The notes under the pieces were generated by a model, which did not search any database, was not told the DNA's origin, and saw only the letters and a list, made by a program, of their open reading frames with translations. Below, one piece after another: positions 35,334 to 45,956 of a stretch of 64,000 nucleotides of DNA. The stretch is from positions 14,126,131 through 14,190,130 of the forward strand of contig NC_135168.1 in the NCBI RefSeq assembly GCF_041146795.1, written 5' to 3'. Made by a program: the position numbers and the translations under genes. Numbering within the stretch: position 1 is the first letter of the stretch; each line of letters starts with the position of its first letter. The DNA is from Maylandia zebra (Eukaryota > Chordata > Actinopteri > Cichliformes > Cichlidae).

Positions 35334-36486
35334 AAATATCCCCAAAGGTGTGATTTTTGTTTTTTGAATTTTGTTTAACTGGTTTTAATTATAGTTACTT
35401 TTTGTGAACATTTGTTGCAGCATTTAAAAATACATCATTTATTTTCAAACTTTTATTTGATTTAGAGCATCATATTTGACCAACGTAAATGTTTTAATTT
35501 CATATAAAATAACTGAAACAGTGAACTAAATATCTGAAATCTTTCCTTCCTTAAAAGTTATAATCCTACTTAAGTTATACTGCAAACGCTTAAGCAACAA
35601 ATATACTTGATGCTAATTAATTAATATTTCCCTTTGATGTTGCAACTATGCGGTCACTTCTGTCTTTAAACAAAATAATATTTTCCAGTTACAGAAATCA
35701 TAAAGTCCAAACTAAAGTGCTACTGTTGCTATATGCATTTTATATAAATCATGGATGATGGTCCTGACATGAAGGAAGAGAAAGTTACAGGTTGCATCCT
35801 TTGACTTTGTCTCCGTGCCTTTGGGCGATTTTCAGAAGGACAGATGTTTCTGTTCAATTCTTAAATCAATTTTTTCAAACACAAACATTATTTTAAAGCT
35901 TCTAGAGAGTAAAATATTAATGATAATTATAATAACAATAATAAAAACAAAAGCTCTCAGATCCATCAAACCAAGCAGCAGAAAGAACAATAACTGAAGA
36001 GAAAACTTTAACCTTGTAGACTTCATTATGTTCCAGCTGCTCTACAGACGCTGTGACCTCGAACTTAAGCAGGTCGTAACGTATGTGCAGCTCAATAACT
36101 TCATAATCAGACCCTGTGGTATTTAGGCAGCAGAACAACTAAGAATAACAACTACAAATAATGTTTTTAGGTTTCTGTTGTACTGCAAGGTTCTGTACAG
36201 GAGAACCAAACCAAGAGCAAATATTACGTCTCATTTACACCTGAGCACGAAGAGCCATCAACATTTAGCAAATTGAATCATCTTTGTTTAGATGCAAGAA
36301 GAATCGTATAGAAATGAAAAAGTAGAAATAGAAATCCAGAGCAAAGATATCCTCTAATTCAGCGTAGCACATGTGCAGCTGCTGCGATTCACGTAAGCAT
36401 CCGGCTCGTCGCTGTTGCAGATTTTTCTCTCGCTGTTCTGGCTCACAGCGCTGCAAACACAAAAATAAATATCCCCAAAGGTGTGA
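35334..36486 (-). mobile_element. retroposed 1.1 kb segment (copy B) with 20-base target duplication
   Basis: The insert 35354-36466 is bounded by identical 20-base repeats AAATATCCCCAAAGGTGTGA at 35334-35353 and 36467-36486. Next to the left repeat the plus strand reads TTTTTGTTTTTTGAA, a degraded poly(A) tail of a minus-strand transcript, and ATTAAA lies just inside. These are hallmarks of LINE-driven retroposition. The body matches copy A (27634-28733). It carries the same Gln/Arg-rich coding remnant on the minus strand (36466-36330). Confidence 0.8.
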
Positions 36487-36749
36487 AAGGGAGCTAATTA
36501 GTAAGAGTATTGTTACTCTCCGCAGGAGTAGTCCAGCAGTAGAAATCAGTCCAATAACAAGGTGTGTAACATCTAGCAGGGTGACAGAAAAACCCAGGGT
36601 AACTTCTAAGGACCTCAACGTCTCTCTCACATTGTGTTTTTTAAACATGCTTCCATTTGTCACTTCAGTCTTTACTCTGAAATACAGGAAGAGAAATCAT
36701 GGCTGAAACAATTTCTCATGAAACCAGGGGTGTGGTCCAACAGTCAGTT

Positions 36750-38093
36750 TGGTGAGGAAGGTTCCTATCTACATCGTTCCCTCGCTCACCTGGAGACCGC
36801 TGGAAGCACTGTGAGAATCATGTTCTTTGATTTCTCCAGTGCCTTCAACACCATTCTTCCCTCGGTTCTAAAGGACAAGCTGGTGAACTCTGGAGTGGAC
36901 CATCACCTCACTACCTGGATCCTGGACTACCTCACCGACCGACCACAGTATGTGAGGACTCAGGGCTGTGTGTCGGACAGGGTCGTCTGCAGTACGGGGG
37001 CCCCACAGGGAACGGTTCTGGCTCCGTTCCTCTTCACCATCTACACTGCAGACTTCTCCCACAATTCCACCCAGTGCTTCCTGCAGAAGTTCTCTGATGA
37101 CTCTGCAATAGTCGGCCTCATCACTGATGGGGACGACAAGGAGTACAGAGGTCTGACCCAAGACTTTGTGGACTGGTGCCAGCTGAACTACCTCCAGATC
37201 AATGCCAGTAAAACCAAGGAACTGGTGGTAGACTTCCGCAGGCACAAGCATTCTCCACTGCAACCACTGAACATCCAAGGTATGGACATTGAGGCTGTGG
37301 ACAGCTACAGGTACCTTGGTGTTCATCTGAACAATAGACTGGACTGGACTCATAACTCAGACACCCTCTACAGGAAAGGGCAGAGCAGGCTGTACCTGCT
37401 GCGGAGACTCAGGTCGTTTGGAGTGGAGGGCCCACTGCTGAAGACCTTCTATGACTCTGTTGTGGCTTCTGCTATCTTCTATGGTGTGGTCTGCTGGGGC
37501 GGCAGCATCTCTGCTGGGGACAGGAAGAGACTGAACAGGGTGATCCGAAGGGCCAGCTCTGTTCTAGGATGCCCTCTGGACCCAGTGGAGGTGGTGAGTG
37601 ACAGGAGAATGGTGGCTAAGCTGTCATCCCTGTTGGACAACATCTCCCACCCCATGCAGCAGACTGGGACAGCACTGAGCAGCTCCTTCAGTGGGAGACT
37701 GCGGCACCCACGGTGTGGGACGGAGAGATTTCGCAGGTCTTTCCTCCCCACTGCTGTCAGACTCCATAATAAAGACTTTAACTGATCAAGCACACACATC
37801 CATACATATGCAATAGTACTAAGTGCAATAATCCTTTCTGTCATCGTTGTATTTTTACTCAGTTGTATATAGTATTTGTATTTGTATTCTATTTTTATCT
37901 TATTGTATATTTATTTTATTTTATTCTACTGTATATAGTATTTTATTTTATTCTATTCTGTACAGTTGTGTGCTGTATTTATTCTTATTGTATTCTAATT
38001 TTTGCCTCATAACTTTTGCACTGTCCACTTCCTGCTGTGACAAAACAAATTTCCCACGTGTGGGACTAATAAAGGTTATCTTATCTTAACTGA
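36750..38093 (+). mobile_element. Rex1-like LINE, 5'-truncated, long open RT frame
   Basis: The frame runs to TAA at about 37785 and encodes LHRSLAHLETAGSTVRIMFF, DFSSAFNTI, GAPQGTVLAPFLFTIYTADF, FSDDSAIVG (catalytic SDD/YADD-like site), YRYLGVHLNNRLDW, GVVCWGGSISAGDRKRLNRV, IRRASSVLGCPLD and FLPTAVRLHNK. The 3' region is AT-rich and ends with GGGACTAATAAAGGTTATCT and TTATC repeats. The upstream finger and palm parts and the endonuclease are missing. An uninterrupted frame of more than 330 residues suggests a young insertion. Confidence 0.85.
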
Positions 38094-38095
38094 GA

Positions 38096-38956
38096 GAAGT
38101 GACCCAGAAGTATCTGTGTAGCAGCCACAATGAATCCAGATCATGAGCTTTATTAACTGATCAAAGTCTCTTCTTTCATCTTCTGTATCATTCAGTTTGC
38201 ATTGGTAATGCCCATTATTGTAACGCTTTTTTAAGACGAGCAAAACTTTATTTCACTTTGGGTTAGCTGGGATAAGTGATGGATGGAGGGAATTTTACTT
38301 CAGCCACAGAAATCCTAAACAGGAAGGAGGAGCAGAGTTACAGTGGATCACTATCCAGCAGGGAAACAAGGTTTATTTCAATTTCTTGGCCATGAGTGAG
38401 ATTTACTGAGTGGGCAAATTAGGGAGACGACACCATCAGATCCCGAGCCCTCCATGTGTTAATCAAGAGACGGCTGCTGTGCTACATCCATAAATAATGA
38501 ATAAATTAGGAGCTAAAGCTGAAAGGACAGTTTATTTGTACCATCTTCACGTGAACACATTCAAGAACATCACAGATGAAGAAACATTAAAAACTTCCAC
38601 ACTACATAAAGCAAGAAAAATAGTTTTTCTTTCAGGTGGTTTCAGAAAAACAGAAACATCAAACATCTCCAAGACTCTCTTTGAAAGAACTAAAAACCTT
38701 TGTTCTCATGGTCCAATCATGAGTGAACTCCCCGATGAAGCCTTGTGTGCTAAAACATGTCAGAGTTTTAAAGGTTAAACATGAGTTTCCAAAACGTTTT
38801 GCTGGAGAACAATGAACTATTTGACTGAGTTTCAATCATTTACAGACGAGAAAAACCAGGACAGAGAAAAAAGGACAAAACTGACTCAGTAAAACAACAG
38901 AAAAGAAGATCCCATGTAGATCTGTATGTATGTAGAAGTTCAGCCCAGCAACCAGT
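38096..38956. other. no gene recognised
   Basis: The segment between the LINE and the last zinc-finger exon. It is likely to include the 3' untranslated region of the minus-strand zinc-finger gene, but no polyadenylation site is certain. Confidence 0.4.
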
Positions 38957-39631
38957 TCAGTTCAACACAAGTTTAAATGATTCTATCTGAACTCTGTGGA
39001 GCCTGATCTCAAGCTTTTTGAGTCTGACACAGAAACCAGAGGATCTTTCTGTGTCTTCAGATTCACTGTGATCCAGTGATGGGAGTGATTTCAGCCCTGA
39101 GTGATCGCACTGATGTTTGCACAGAGCAGACAATGAGGTGAATGTTTGGGCACATTGGTAACAGTGAAACAGTTTATTAGTAACGTGGGATCGTTTGTGT
39201 GCAGAGTATGAACTGAGATTCCTGAAGCTCTTGTCACACTGGTCACAGCTGTAGTTTCCTTCCATGTGTGCACGTTCATGAATGTTACGATTACCTGACT
39301 GTGAGAAGCTTCTCTCACAGTGTCTGCACTTGTGTGGTTTCTCTCCTGTGTGGACTCGTTTGTGTGTTTTAAGCTGACTTGCAGTGGTGAAGGATGACCC
39401 ACACTGATCACAGAGGTGCTTTTTAACCCCACTGTGAATCAGTTCATGTTGTTTTAAGTGATCCGATGTGGTGAAGCTTCTCCCACATTCTTTGCAGTAT
39501 TTCAGTTTGTCTCCAGTGTGTCTACGTTGATGTACTTTTAGGGTCTTTTGCCGACTGAAAGTTTTTCCACAGAGGTCACAATGAAAGTGATGACAGGGTT
39601 GAGAACTGGATCCATCTGTGTCGCTCTGCTT
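38957..39631 (-). CDS. zinc-finger gene terminal exon: six C2H2 fingers
   Basis: On the minus strand an acceptor (TTTGTTTAG) ends at 39632 and the exon opens with KQSDTDGSSSQPCHH. Six C2H2 fingers follow: HCDLCGKTFSRQ, YCKECGRSFTTS, LCDQCGSSFTTA, KCRHCERSFSQS, SCDQCDKSFRNL and HCYQCAQTFTSL, all C-x2-C-x12-H-x3-H. A 40-residue tail ends at TAA in 38957. The 675 bases make exactly 225 codons, entering in phase 0. Fingers of this kind bind DNA in the nucleus. The exon should be spliced to the one ending at 39957, but the donor there is altered, so whether these fingers are still translated is uncertain. Confidence 0.8.
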   Translation of the reverse strand, partial: KQSDTDGSSSQPCHHFHCDLCGKTFSRQKTLKVHQRRHTGDKLKYCKECGRSFTTSDHLKQHELIHSGVKKHLCDQCGSSFTTASQLKTHKRVHTGEKPHKCRHCERSFSQSGNRNIHERAHMEGNYSCDQCDKSFRNLSSYSAHKRSHVTNKLFHCYQCAQTFTSLSALCKHQCDHSGLKSLPSLDHSESEDTERSSGFCVRLKKLEIRLHRVQIESFKLVLN

Positions 39632-39956
39632 CTAAACAAAGACACAAAGACAGTGTAAGTCAGTCCTTCAACATTTGTATCCTGAACGTCGCCTGAAATA
39701 AAGAGCATCTCTGCAGACGTCCAACTACATTTGACTGTTTCAGTTAACACACTCAGTTTACTGGGCTTCAATAACTACAATACTACCACCATAATACTAC
39801 AGTAATACTAAAATCATAACTGAAAGGAAAATCTGAATAATCACTCAGAGCTGCTTTTCCATGCAGTAGAATTGCTAACATGCTAACACAGTTTAATGAG
39901 CAGAGTTGTTCCAAACAGTCAGGCTAAAATGACAAGATAACAATATAAATACATAT
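39632..39956 (-). other. zinc-finger gene intron with non-canonical donor
   Basis: The expected donor follows the phase 0 codon GAG at 39957, but the minus strand reads GAG|ATATGT rather than GAG|GTATGT. The acceptor at 39632 is normal. A nearby GT (CTACT|GTGAGA at 39961) would shift phase and create an immediate TAA. Confidence 0.5.
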
Positions 39957-41729
39957 CTCACAGTAGCTGCACTTGTAGAGTCTCTTTCTGGTGTGGATCT
40001 GTTGGTGTCGTCTCAGGTAAAGTGGAGATTTAAAAGTCTTCTCACACAGCTCACATTGATAAGGTCTCTCCTCAGTGTGGGTAAACATGTGTCGTTGTAA
40101 GTCTGCGTCTGTTGTAAAGTATTTGCCACACTGTTCACAGCAGTACACATCATGTCTGGTGTGAATGCGTAGGTGTGTATTTCGGCTCCCTCTCTGGCTG
40201 AAAGTTTTTCCACAGATGTCACAGCTGTATGGCTTAATTCCAGAGTGGGTAACTAGATGCTTCTGTAAGCTGCTACTGTGAGTAAAAGCTCTGCCACACT
40301 GATCACAGCTGTACGCTTTAACTCCACTGTGGATGAGTTGGTGTTGTTTTAGGTAACCCTTCAAGGAAAAAGACTTTCCACACAAGTCACAGCTGAACGG
40401 TCTCTCTCCAGTGTGGATGACCTGATGCTGTTTTAGTGAAGCCTTCTCAGTAAAACCTTTCCCACACTCGTCACAGCTGTATGCCTTAATTCCAGAGTGG
40501 GTAACTAGATGACTCTGTAAGCTGCTACTGTGAGTAAAAGCTCTGCCACACTGATCACAGCTGTAAGCTTTAACTCCACTGTGGATGAGTTGGTGTTGTT
40601 TTAGGGAACCCTTCAAGGAAAAAGACTTTCCACACAAGTCACAGCTGAACGGTCTCTCTCCAGTGTGGATGACCTGATGCTGTTTTAGTGAAGCCTTCTG
40701 AGTAAAACCCTTCCCACACTCGTCACAGCTGTATGGCTTAAATCCAGAGTGGGTAACTAGATGACTCTGTAAGCTGCTACTTTGAGTAAAAGCTCTGCCA
40801 CACTGATCACAGCTGTACGCTTTAACTCCACTGTGGATGAGTTGGTGTTGTTTTAGGGAACCCTTCAAGGAAAAAGACTTTCCACACAAGTCACAGCTGA
40901 ACGGTCTCTCTCCAGTGTGGATGACCTGATGCTGTTTTAGTGAAGCCTTCTGAGTAAAACCCTTCCCACACTCGTCACAGCTGTATGGCTTAAATCCAGA
41001 GTGGGTAACTAGATGACTCTGTAAGCTGCTACTGTGAGTAAAAGCTCTGCCACACTGATCACAGCTGTACGCTTTAACTCCATTGTGGATGAGTTGGTGT
41101 TGTTTTAGGGAACCCTTCAAGGAAAAAGACTTTCCACACAAGTCACAGCTGAACGGTCTCTCTCCAGTGTGGATGACCTGATGCTGTTTTAGTGAAGCCT
41201 TCTGAGTAAAACCCTTCCCACACTCGTCACAGCTGTATGGCTTAAATCCAGAGTGGGTAACTAGATGACTCTGTAAGCTGCTACTGTGAGTAAAAGCTCT
41301 GCCACACTGATCACAGCTGTACGCTTTAACTCCACTGTGGATGAGTTGGTGTCTTTTTAGGGAACCCTTCAAGGAAAAAGACTTTCCACACTCGTCACAG
41401 CTGTATGGCTTAATTCCAGAGTGGGTAACTAGATGACTCTGTAAGTGGCTACTGTGAGTAAAAGCTCTCCCACACTGATCACAGCTGTACGCTTTAACTC
41501 CACTGTGGATGAGTTGGTGTGTTTTTAGGGAACGCTTCAAGGAAAAAGACTTTCCACACAAGTCACAGCTGAACGGTCTCTCTCCAGTGTGGATGACCTG
41601 ATGCTGTTTTAGTTTAGCCCTCACAGTAAAACCCTTCCCACACTCGTCACAGGTGTGTTTTTTCTCTCCCTTTCTTCTGTGAGGTTTGTCGGCCTCCTGA
41701 GAGCGCTGACTTCTGCCTCCATGTTGGTC
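39957..41729 (-). CDS. C2H2 zinc-finger gene main exon, 20 fingers
   Basis: On the minus strand the acceptor CACTGCAG precedes the exon, which starts DQHGGRSQRSQEADKPHRRK and then runs through 20 complete C2H2 fingers plus the start of another (YKCSYCE). Most fingers form a three-finger cassette: ECGKGF(T/S), DLCGKSFSLKG and DQCGRAFTHSS, with linkers HTGERPF, HSGVKAY and HSGIKPY. The cassette recurs every 252 bases with very high identity between about 40370 and 41640. From 41729 to 39957 the exon is 591 codons, phase 0 in and out. The first exon with the start codon was not found. If the intron is not removed the frame adds ICIYIVILSF and stops at 39924. A DNA-binding nuclear protein of a lineage-expanded family; target unknown. 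Confidence 0.85.
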
Positions 41730-41945
41730 CTGCAGTGACAGAGATACAAACAGAGGCAGTGAGTGAAATGCAGTCGTGGAACAAACTCAACCTTCAAACT
41801 CCATTAACACTAGTTTTAAACCTGAAGGTGGAGCGTGGCACCAAACACCTTAAAGGTCTCTTATCCCCACCTGCTGGTAGTTCTAACACATTACATCCAA
41901 CCTGCTGTTAAAGATAATTCATGACTGTTCAAACACTAAAATCAT

Positions 41946-41946
<1 letters not shown>

Positions 41947-42016
<70 letters not shown>
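41947..42016. repeat. (CA)n microsatellite
   Basis: An uninterrupted run of about 35 CA units upstream of the zinc-finger exon. Confidence 0.97.
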
Positions 42017-42017
<1 letters not shown>

Positions 42018-42289
42018 TATTTTATAATTTAGATTATTTTGTTGTTTCCTATGACATATTTCTATAATTTGTATAGATTTATACAGAATTATTCAGTGAT
42101 AATAAATCCTATGTTTGTTTATTCTAAAGGAACCCCGTTAGCTTCCACAACAGATGTTGCTCGTCTTCCGTCAAATACTCACATAAAATATTACACAATA
42201 AAGTGGATTCAAGATATCCACATAATTTCACTCTTACATCCACAGTGAGGTTTCACAATTGTTCAAATATAAGCAATCAATAATAATAA

Positions 42290-42870
42290 TAATAATATCA
42301 ATAACATTGAGGCACATTACACAAATTTCAAAAACAAATCATGTCTTACAATATTTACAACAACTAAAAGCTCTGTAAATCGGCTTTTAAGTGTTCATTA
42401 AAGTTTTGAATAATTCTCTAATTTTTTAAGGCAACTTATTCCACTTAAAAGTTGCTCTAAATGTAACAGTTTTACAAAACGTTACTTTTAACTCGAGCAT
42501 TTACTAAATTGCAGCTTGTTGAAAACTGTGTAATATGATGATGTATTTCATCTGGATACTGCAGCTGAGCAGAATAAATGTGGTGTGTTTAACAGAATTG
42601 CTTTCTTTAGAACTACAAGTAAGCCATAGAATATTTTAGCCTGTACAGGAAGCCAAGAAAGGTTATTATGCATTTGATCAATATTAGTATAGTATGAACA
42701 TCTTCACACTAATCTGGACGCCTTATTCTGGACTAACTGAAGTCTGTTAAGATCTGTCTTATTAGCTGCTGACCAAATGATTGAACAATACTCCAGATGA
42801 GACATTACTAGTGCATTAATGACATCTTTCATAATGAAGAAGTGATACACAAAGAGCATTTCATAGCCAT
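42290..42870 (-). pseudogene. LINE reverse-transcriptase C-terminal remnant
   Basis: The minus strand from 42860 reads IMKDVINALVMSHLEYCSII, WSAANKTDLNRLQLVQNKAS and, after a stop, QMHNNLSWLPVQAKIFYG. The HLEYC...QNKA...LSWLPV pattern belongs to the thumb and distal region of non-LTR retrotransposon proteins. Stops and frame changes show an old copy; clade not resolved. Confidence 0.65.
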
Positions 42871-44057
42871 AGCTATGCCTTGTCGGCAGAGTTATGTGAC
42901 ATTAGTGATGTTTGTACTTTCAGCGTTAACTTGGTTTTAAAGCCTTTAAAATATACGCCGTTCAATAGTCGACCTTAATCTGACAGAGAATGTGATGATT
43001 TTGTGGATAATTAAAGTCAGTCATATATCCACAAACACAACAAGCTGAAAGTCAGTGATGCTGCTCGGTTTGCAGTCCTGAACATCACGGCACAAGCAGG
43101 ATCCACTGCACTGTTAATGTTAGCTGTGTTATATTGCTGCCTCTGTTCGGTGGTGTCGAGCCAAACGCACTTTAACGTGTTTGAACGAGCTGACGGTTCA
43201 CTCGTTAAGCTGAAAGAAAGATGCTTTAATCACAGCAGTCACACATGTGTCCACTGCACCATCTGGAACTCTTCTTGTTTACACTCGTAATAACACAAAC
43301 ACTAAATCCTACTTCTCTGCTGCTGTTGTGTAGCAGTGTGTACACCTGAGACTGTCACCTGTCTGTCTGTCCTGCACTCTCTCTCTGTTTCTTTCTCTCT
43401 GATTGTGGAATAAAAGTATGAACATGTGTTTATAAGTTACACTTGTGTTTGAATCCTGCAGCTTATCACACATTTGATTTCCATGTGTGACGACTGCAAG
43501 TGTCCAGAGTGAGGACAGACTGAGGGACCCACTGCTGCACATCATCTGTGAGGCTTTGCAGCCCTGATTATCCACCAGGACAAACTCAGCAGTGTGTGAG
43601 GAAGAGGAGGAGGAAGAGCCAGCAGCAGCTGACAGATGGAGAGAATAGACAGACTGTTCCCTGTTTGTGAAGGACTGCTAGGAAAGTTTAACATAACTGT
43701 CTGTGCTGAATCAGTCTTATTAGGTAATGTTCAAATAATGTGATCATCCCAGTGTTTTCAGTGTGGGAGAAAGTACTCAGGGCCTTCAAGTTACACACTA
43801 TGAAAGGCAGCAACAAGTTTAATGTTCAGAAACCTAAAGTCTGTATCAGCAGCAGGATGGAGCTAACAATAAATGTTGGTTTCAGTTCTATGAAGCTTTG
43901 AGTATTTTGGATCAGCAGCTGCTGTGTTTGTTGCATCATATTGCTGTAACTGTTTATATGCTTTATATATTCTGAGCTAAGTTGATCTGTAGTGTTACAT
44001 GATACACTCTCAGAAATAATATAAATATATATATATAAATAACTGTTAGTATCATGG
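42871..44057. other. no gene recognised
   Basis: Mixed-composition DNA with no conserved motif on either strand. The first exon of the zinc-finger gene may lie here or further upstream, but I could not identify it. Confidence 0.4.
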
Positions 44058-44197
44058 TTGCTAGGCAACCTGGGCAGCGCGACGGAGGTTAGACGTCCCA
44101 TTTCACGAGCCTACGAGCCTCGCACTTCGGCCTTAGCGGTCTTTGAGTCTGCGGCCCTTGAGGACTTTAAAGCTGCAGAACCTGAATCGGGATACAG
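44058..44197. repeat. GC-rich dispersed repeat of unknown family
   Basis: GGTTGCTAGGCAACCTGGGC followed by CGAGCCTCGCACTTCGGCCT stands out in base composition from its surroundings and abuts a Tc1 fragment. It encodes a short open frame with no known domain. Confidence 0.3.
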
Positions 44198-45358
44198 CCA
44201 TGATGATCTCCAGCCTCGTGCTCGCCAACATTCTGACCTGAGTTAAGAAGACGATTACTGAAATGGTCTCAGCAGGTCCTTTGATGACAGCAATGAAATG
44301 CAGTGGTAAGGCTGCCACGATTAGTCGACTAGTCACGATTACGTCGACTATCAAAATCGTCGACGACTGATTTAATAGTCGACGCGTCGTTTGAAGCTTT
44401 GTAAGATCTCAAAAGCAGGAATAAGTAGCAGGATTTAAGAGTGTAATAACGGACTGAAACAGAAGATGGCAGCACTGCATGTACAAGGATGCCAGCTGCC
44501 GTTAAACCCCGACGAAGAAGAAGCTCTGTCCCAGAATTCATAGCGCGGCCCAGCGCAGTTTCCAACAATAGTGGCAGCTAGTTAGTTTTAATATTACTCT
44601 TATTATTCTTTCTGGGTCACAAAATAAACGTTTAACATATTTTCAGGCGAGAATGTAGCTGTGTAAACCTCAAATATCGGCTCAGTTTATCAAGACATCA
44701 CATATTTTCAAAAGCGCTCCGACGTTTTCAGAGAAGTCTGTTACCCACTAGCTCGATAGCTAGCCGGGGACCATGAGAGCACCGGACTCCCGGCAGATCG
44801 TTTTCAAACCCACCGCCCTACTCAGGTTAAACATGATATATAAGTCACTTAGATAAACTTAAAAATGTTATTGTTTGGCTTTTTTCAGTATTTTATTTGT
44901 TCCTGAGTAATTCGGCTGAGTTTATTAAACTTCACCAAAACAATCTGCACATTTAATTAAAATTTAATAAACTACCAGCTTGTCTTTATTTTTAGTTAGC
45001 ACATACCTTAAACACTTAAAGCTGTAAGCTAATGATAGTTATATAAGAGCAGATGCTGCTGGTGCAATAAGCTGTACGTTTTACGTCCAATGGATGATGA
45101 TCTGATTAGTCGACTAATCGCAAAAATAATCGGTGACTAGTCGACTATCAAAATAATCGTTTGTGGCAGCCCTATGCAGTGGTAAGGCGTTTTGGGGATT
45201 AAGTTCGTTTTCATGGCAAAGAAGGACGATGCAGTTCATCTGATTACTCCTCATAACATTCTGGAGTGCAGGCAAAATGCTATTATAAAAACTTAAGCAG
45301 CAACTTCTCCAGGTTCCAATATTTATGCAATTCTCAAACCTTTTGGCCACGACTGTAT
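44198..45358 (-). mobile_element. Tc1-like transposon end, split by an hAT insertion
   Basis: 44198-44297 (GTCCTTTGATGACAGCAATG, ACCTGAGTTAAGAAGACGAT on the plus strand) and 45188-45358 (GGCAAAGAAGGACGATGCAG, TTATAAAAACTTAAGCAGCA) are adjacent parts of the non-coding end of a common fish Tc1-like transposon. The second ends at the terminal repeat TTTTGGCCACGACTGTATA. The transposase gene is absent. An hAT element separates the parts. Confidence 0.7.
44306..45173. mobile_element. non-autonomous hAT-like element (GTCGACTAGTC arms)
   Basis: The left end GGCTGCCACGATTAGTCGAC is mirrored at the right by GTGACTAGTCGACTATCAAA and TTTGTGGCAGCCCT. Target sequence ATGCAGTGGTAAGG appears on both sides (44298-44311 and 45174-45187); its first eight bases would be the hAT-size duplication. 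The interior has no transposase frame. Confidence 0.75.
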
Positions 45359-45956
45359 AACCTCTTCTGAAGTTTAGTGGATATTATACATGGTTATGCT
45401 CAGGATGTGTCGGCCAGTTTCCACTGGAAACGCCTTTTGGTTAAACTGTCAGCGAGGAATTTGCATTAGCACTGTTACATTTTTATATAACTTTAATGCA
45501 CATAAACAACAGCTGCTTGTTTCAGTGAAAATACATTGATGGGTTTTTAATAAAGTTGTGCAGCTGTAAAGTATTTTGTCTGCTGTCAATTATATCGTCA
45601 GCTACATCGTTATGGCAAATGTTCAAATGTATATGGTGATAAATATCTTTGGTCATATGGTCCTGCTCTGTCTGTCACCTTCTGTGTTGAGCTCATTGTT
45701 TCCTCTGTAGTGGCTGAGCTGAGTCCAAGTAGCTGAAAATGTTCCTCTGCTGCTCCGTCAGACTCTCCTCCTCCTGCTGATCAGCTGGGACACAAAACAG
45801 ATCTTTGTTAGGCTCCACACTGCACTGAAGAGTCAAAGTGTCTCATATGTTCATCTGACAAGTAAAAGAACACATTTTTGTTTCCCGAGGTGGGCAACTT
45901 GTTGGAAACAAACACAAAAGCTTTGAGCACTGATACCTGCCATTGCTGGCATTGAA

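Noticed and set aside
35832..36026. Membrane-protein-like frame repeated at 28098-28292 and 35832-36026
   Set aside because: It is the same AT-rich non-coding part of a duplicated segment. Its second copy comes from the duplication, not from selection for a protein.
27634..36468. A giant LTR element with 1.1 kb direct terminal repeats around 6.6 kb
   Set aside because: The 20-base duplication flanks only the right copy, not the whole unit, and that copy has a poly(A)-like end. The interior has minisatellites and unrelated LINE ends, not gag or pol.
39632..39956. U12-type AT-AC intron in the zinc-finger gene
   Set aside because: The 5' end ATATGTATT lacks the U12 consensus ATATCCTT and the acceptor is an ordinary AG. 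A donor mutation is simpler.
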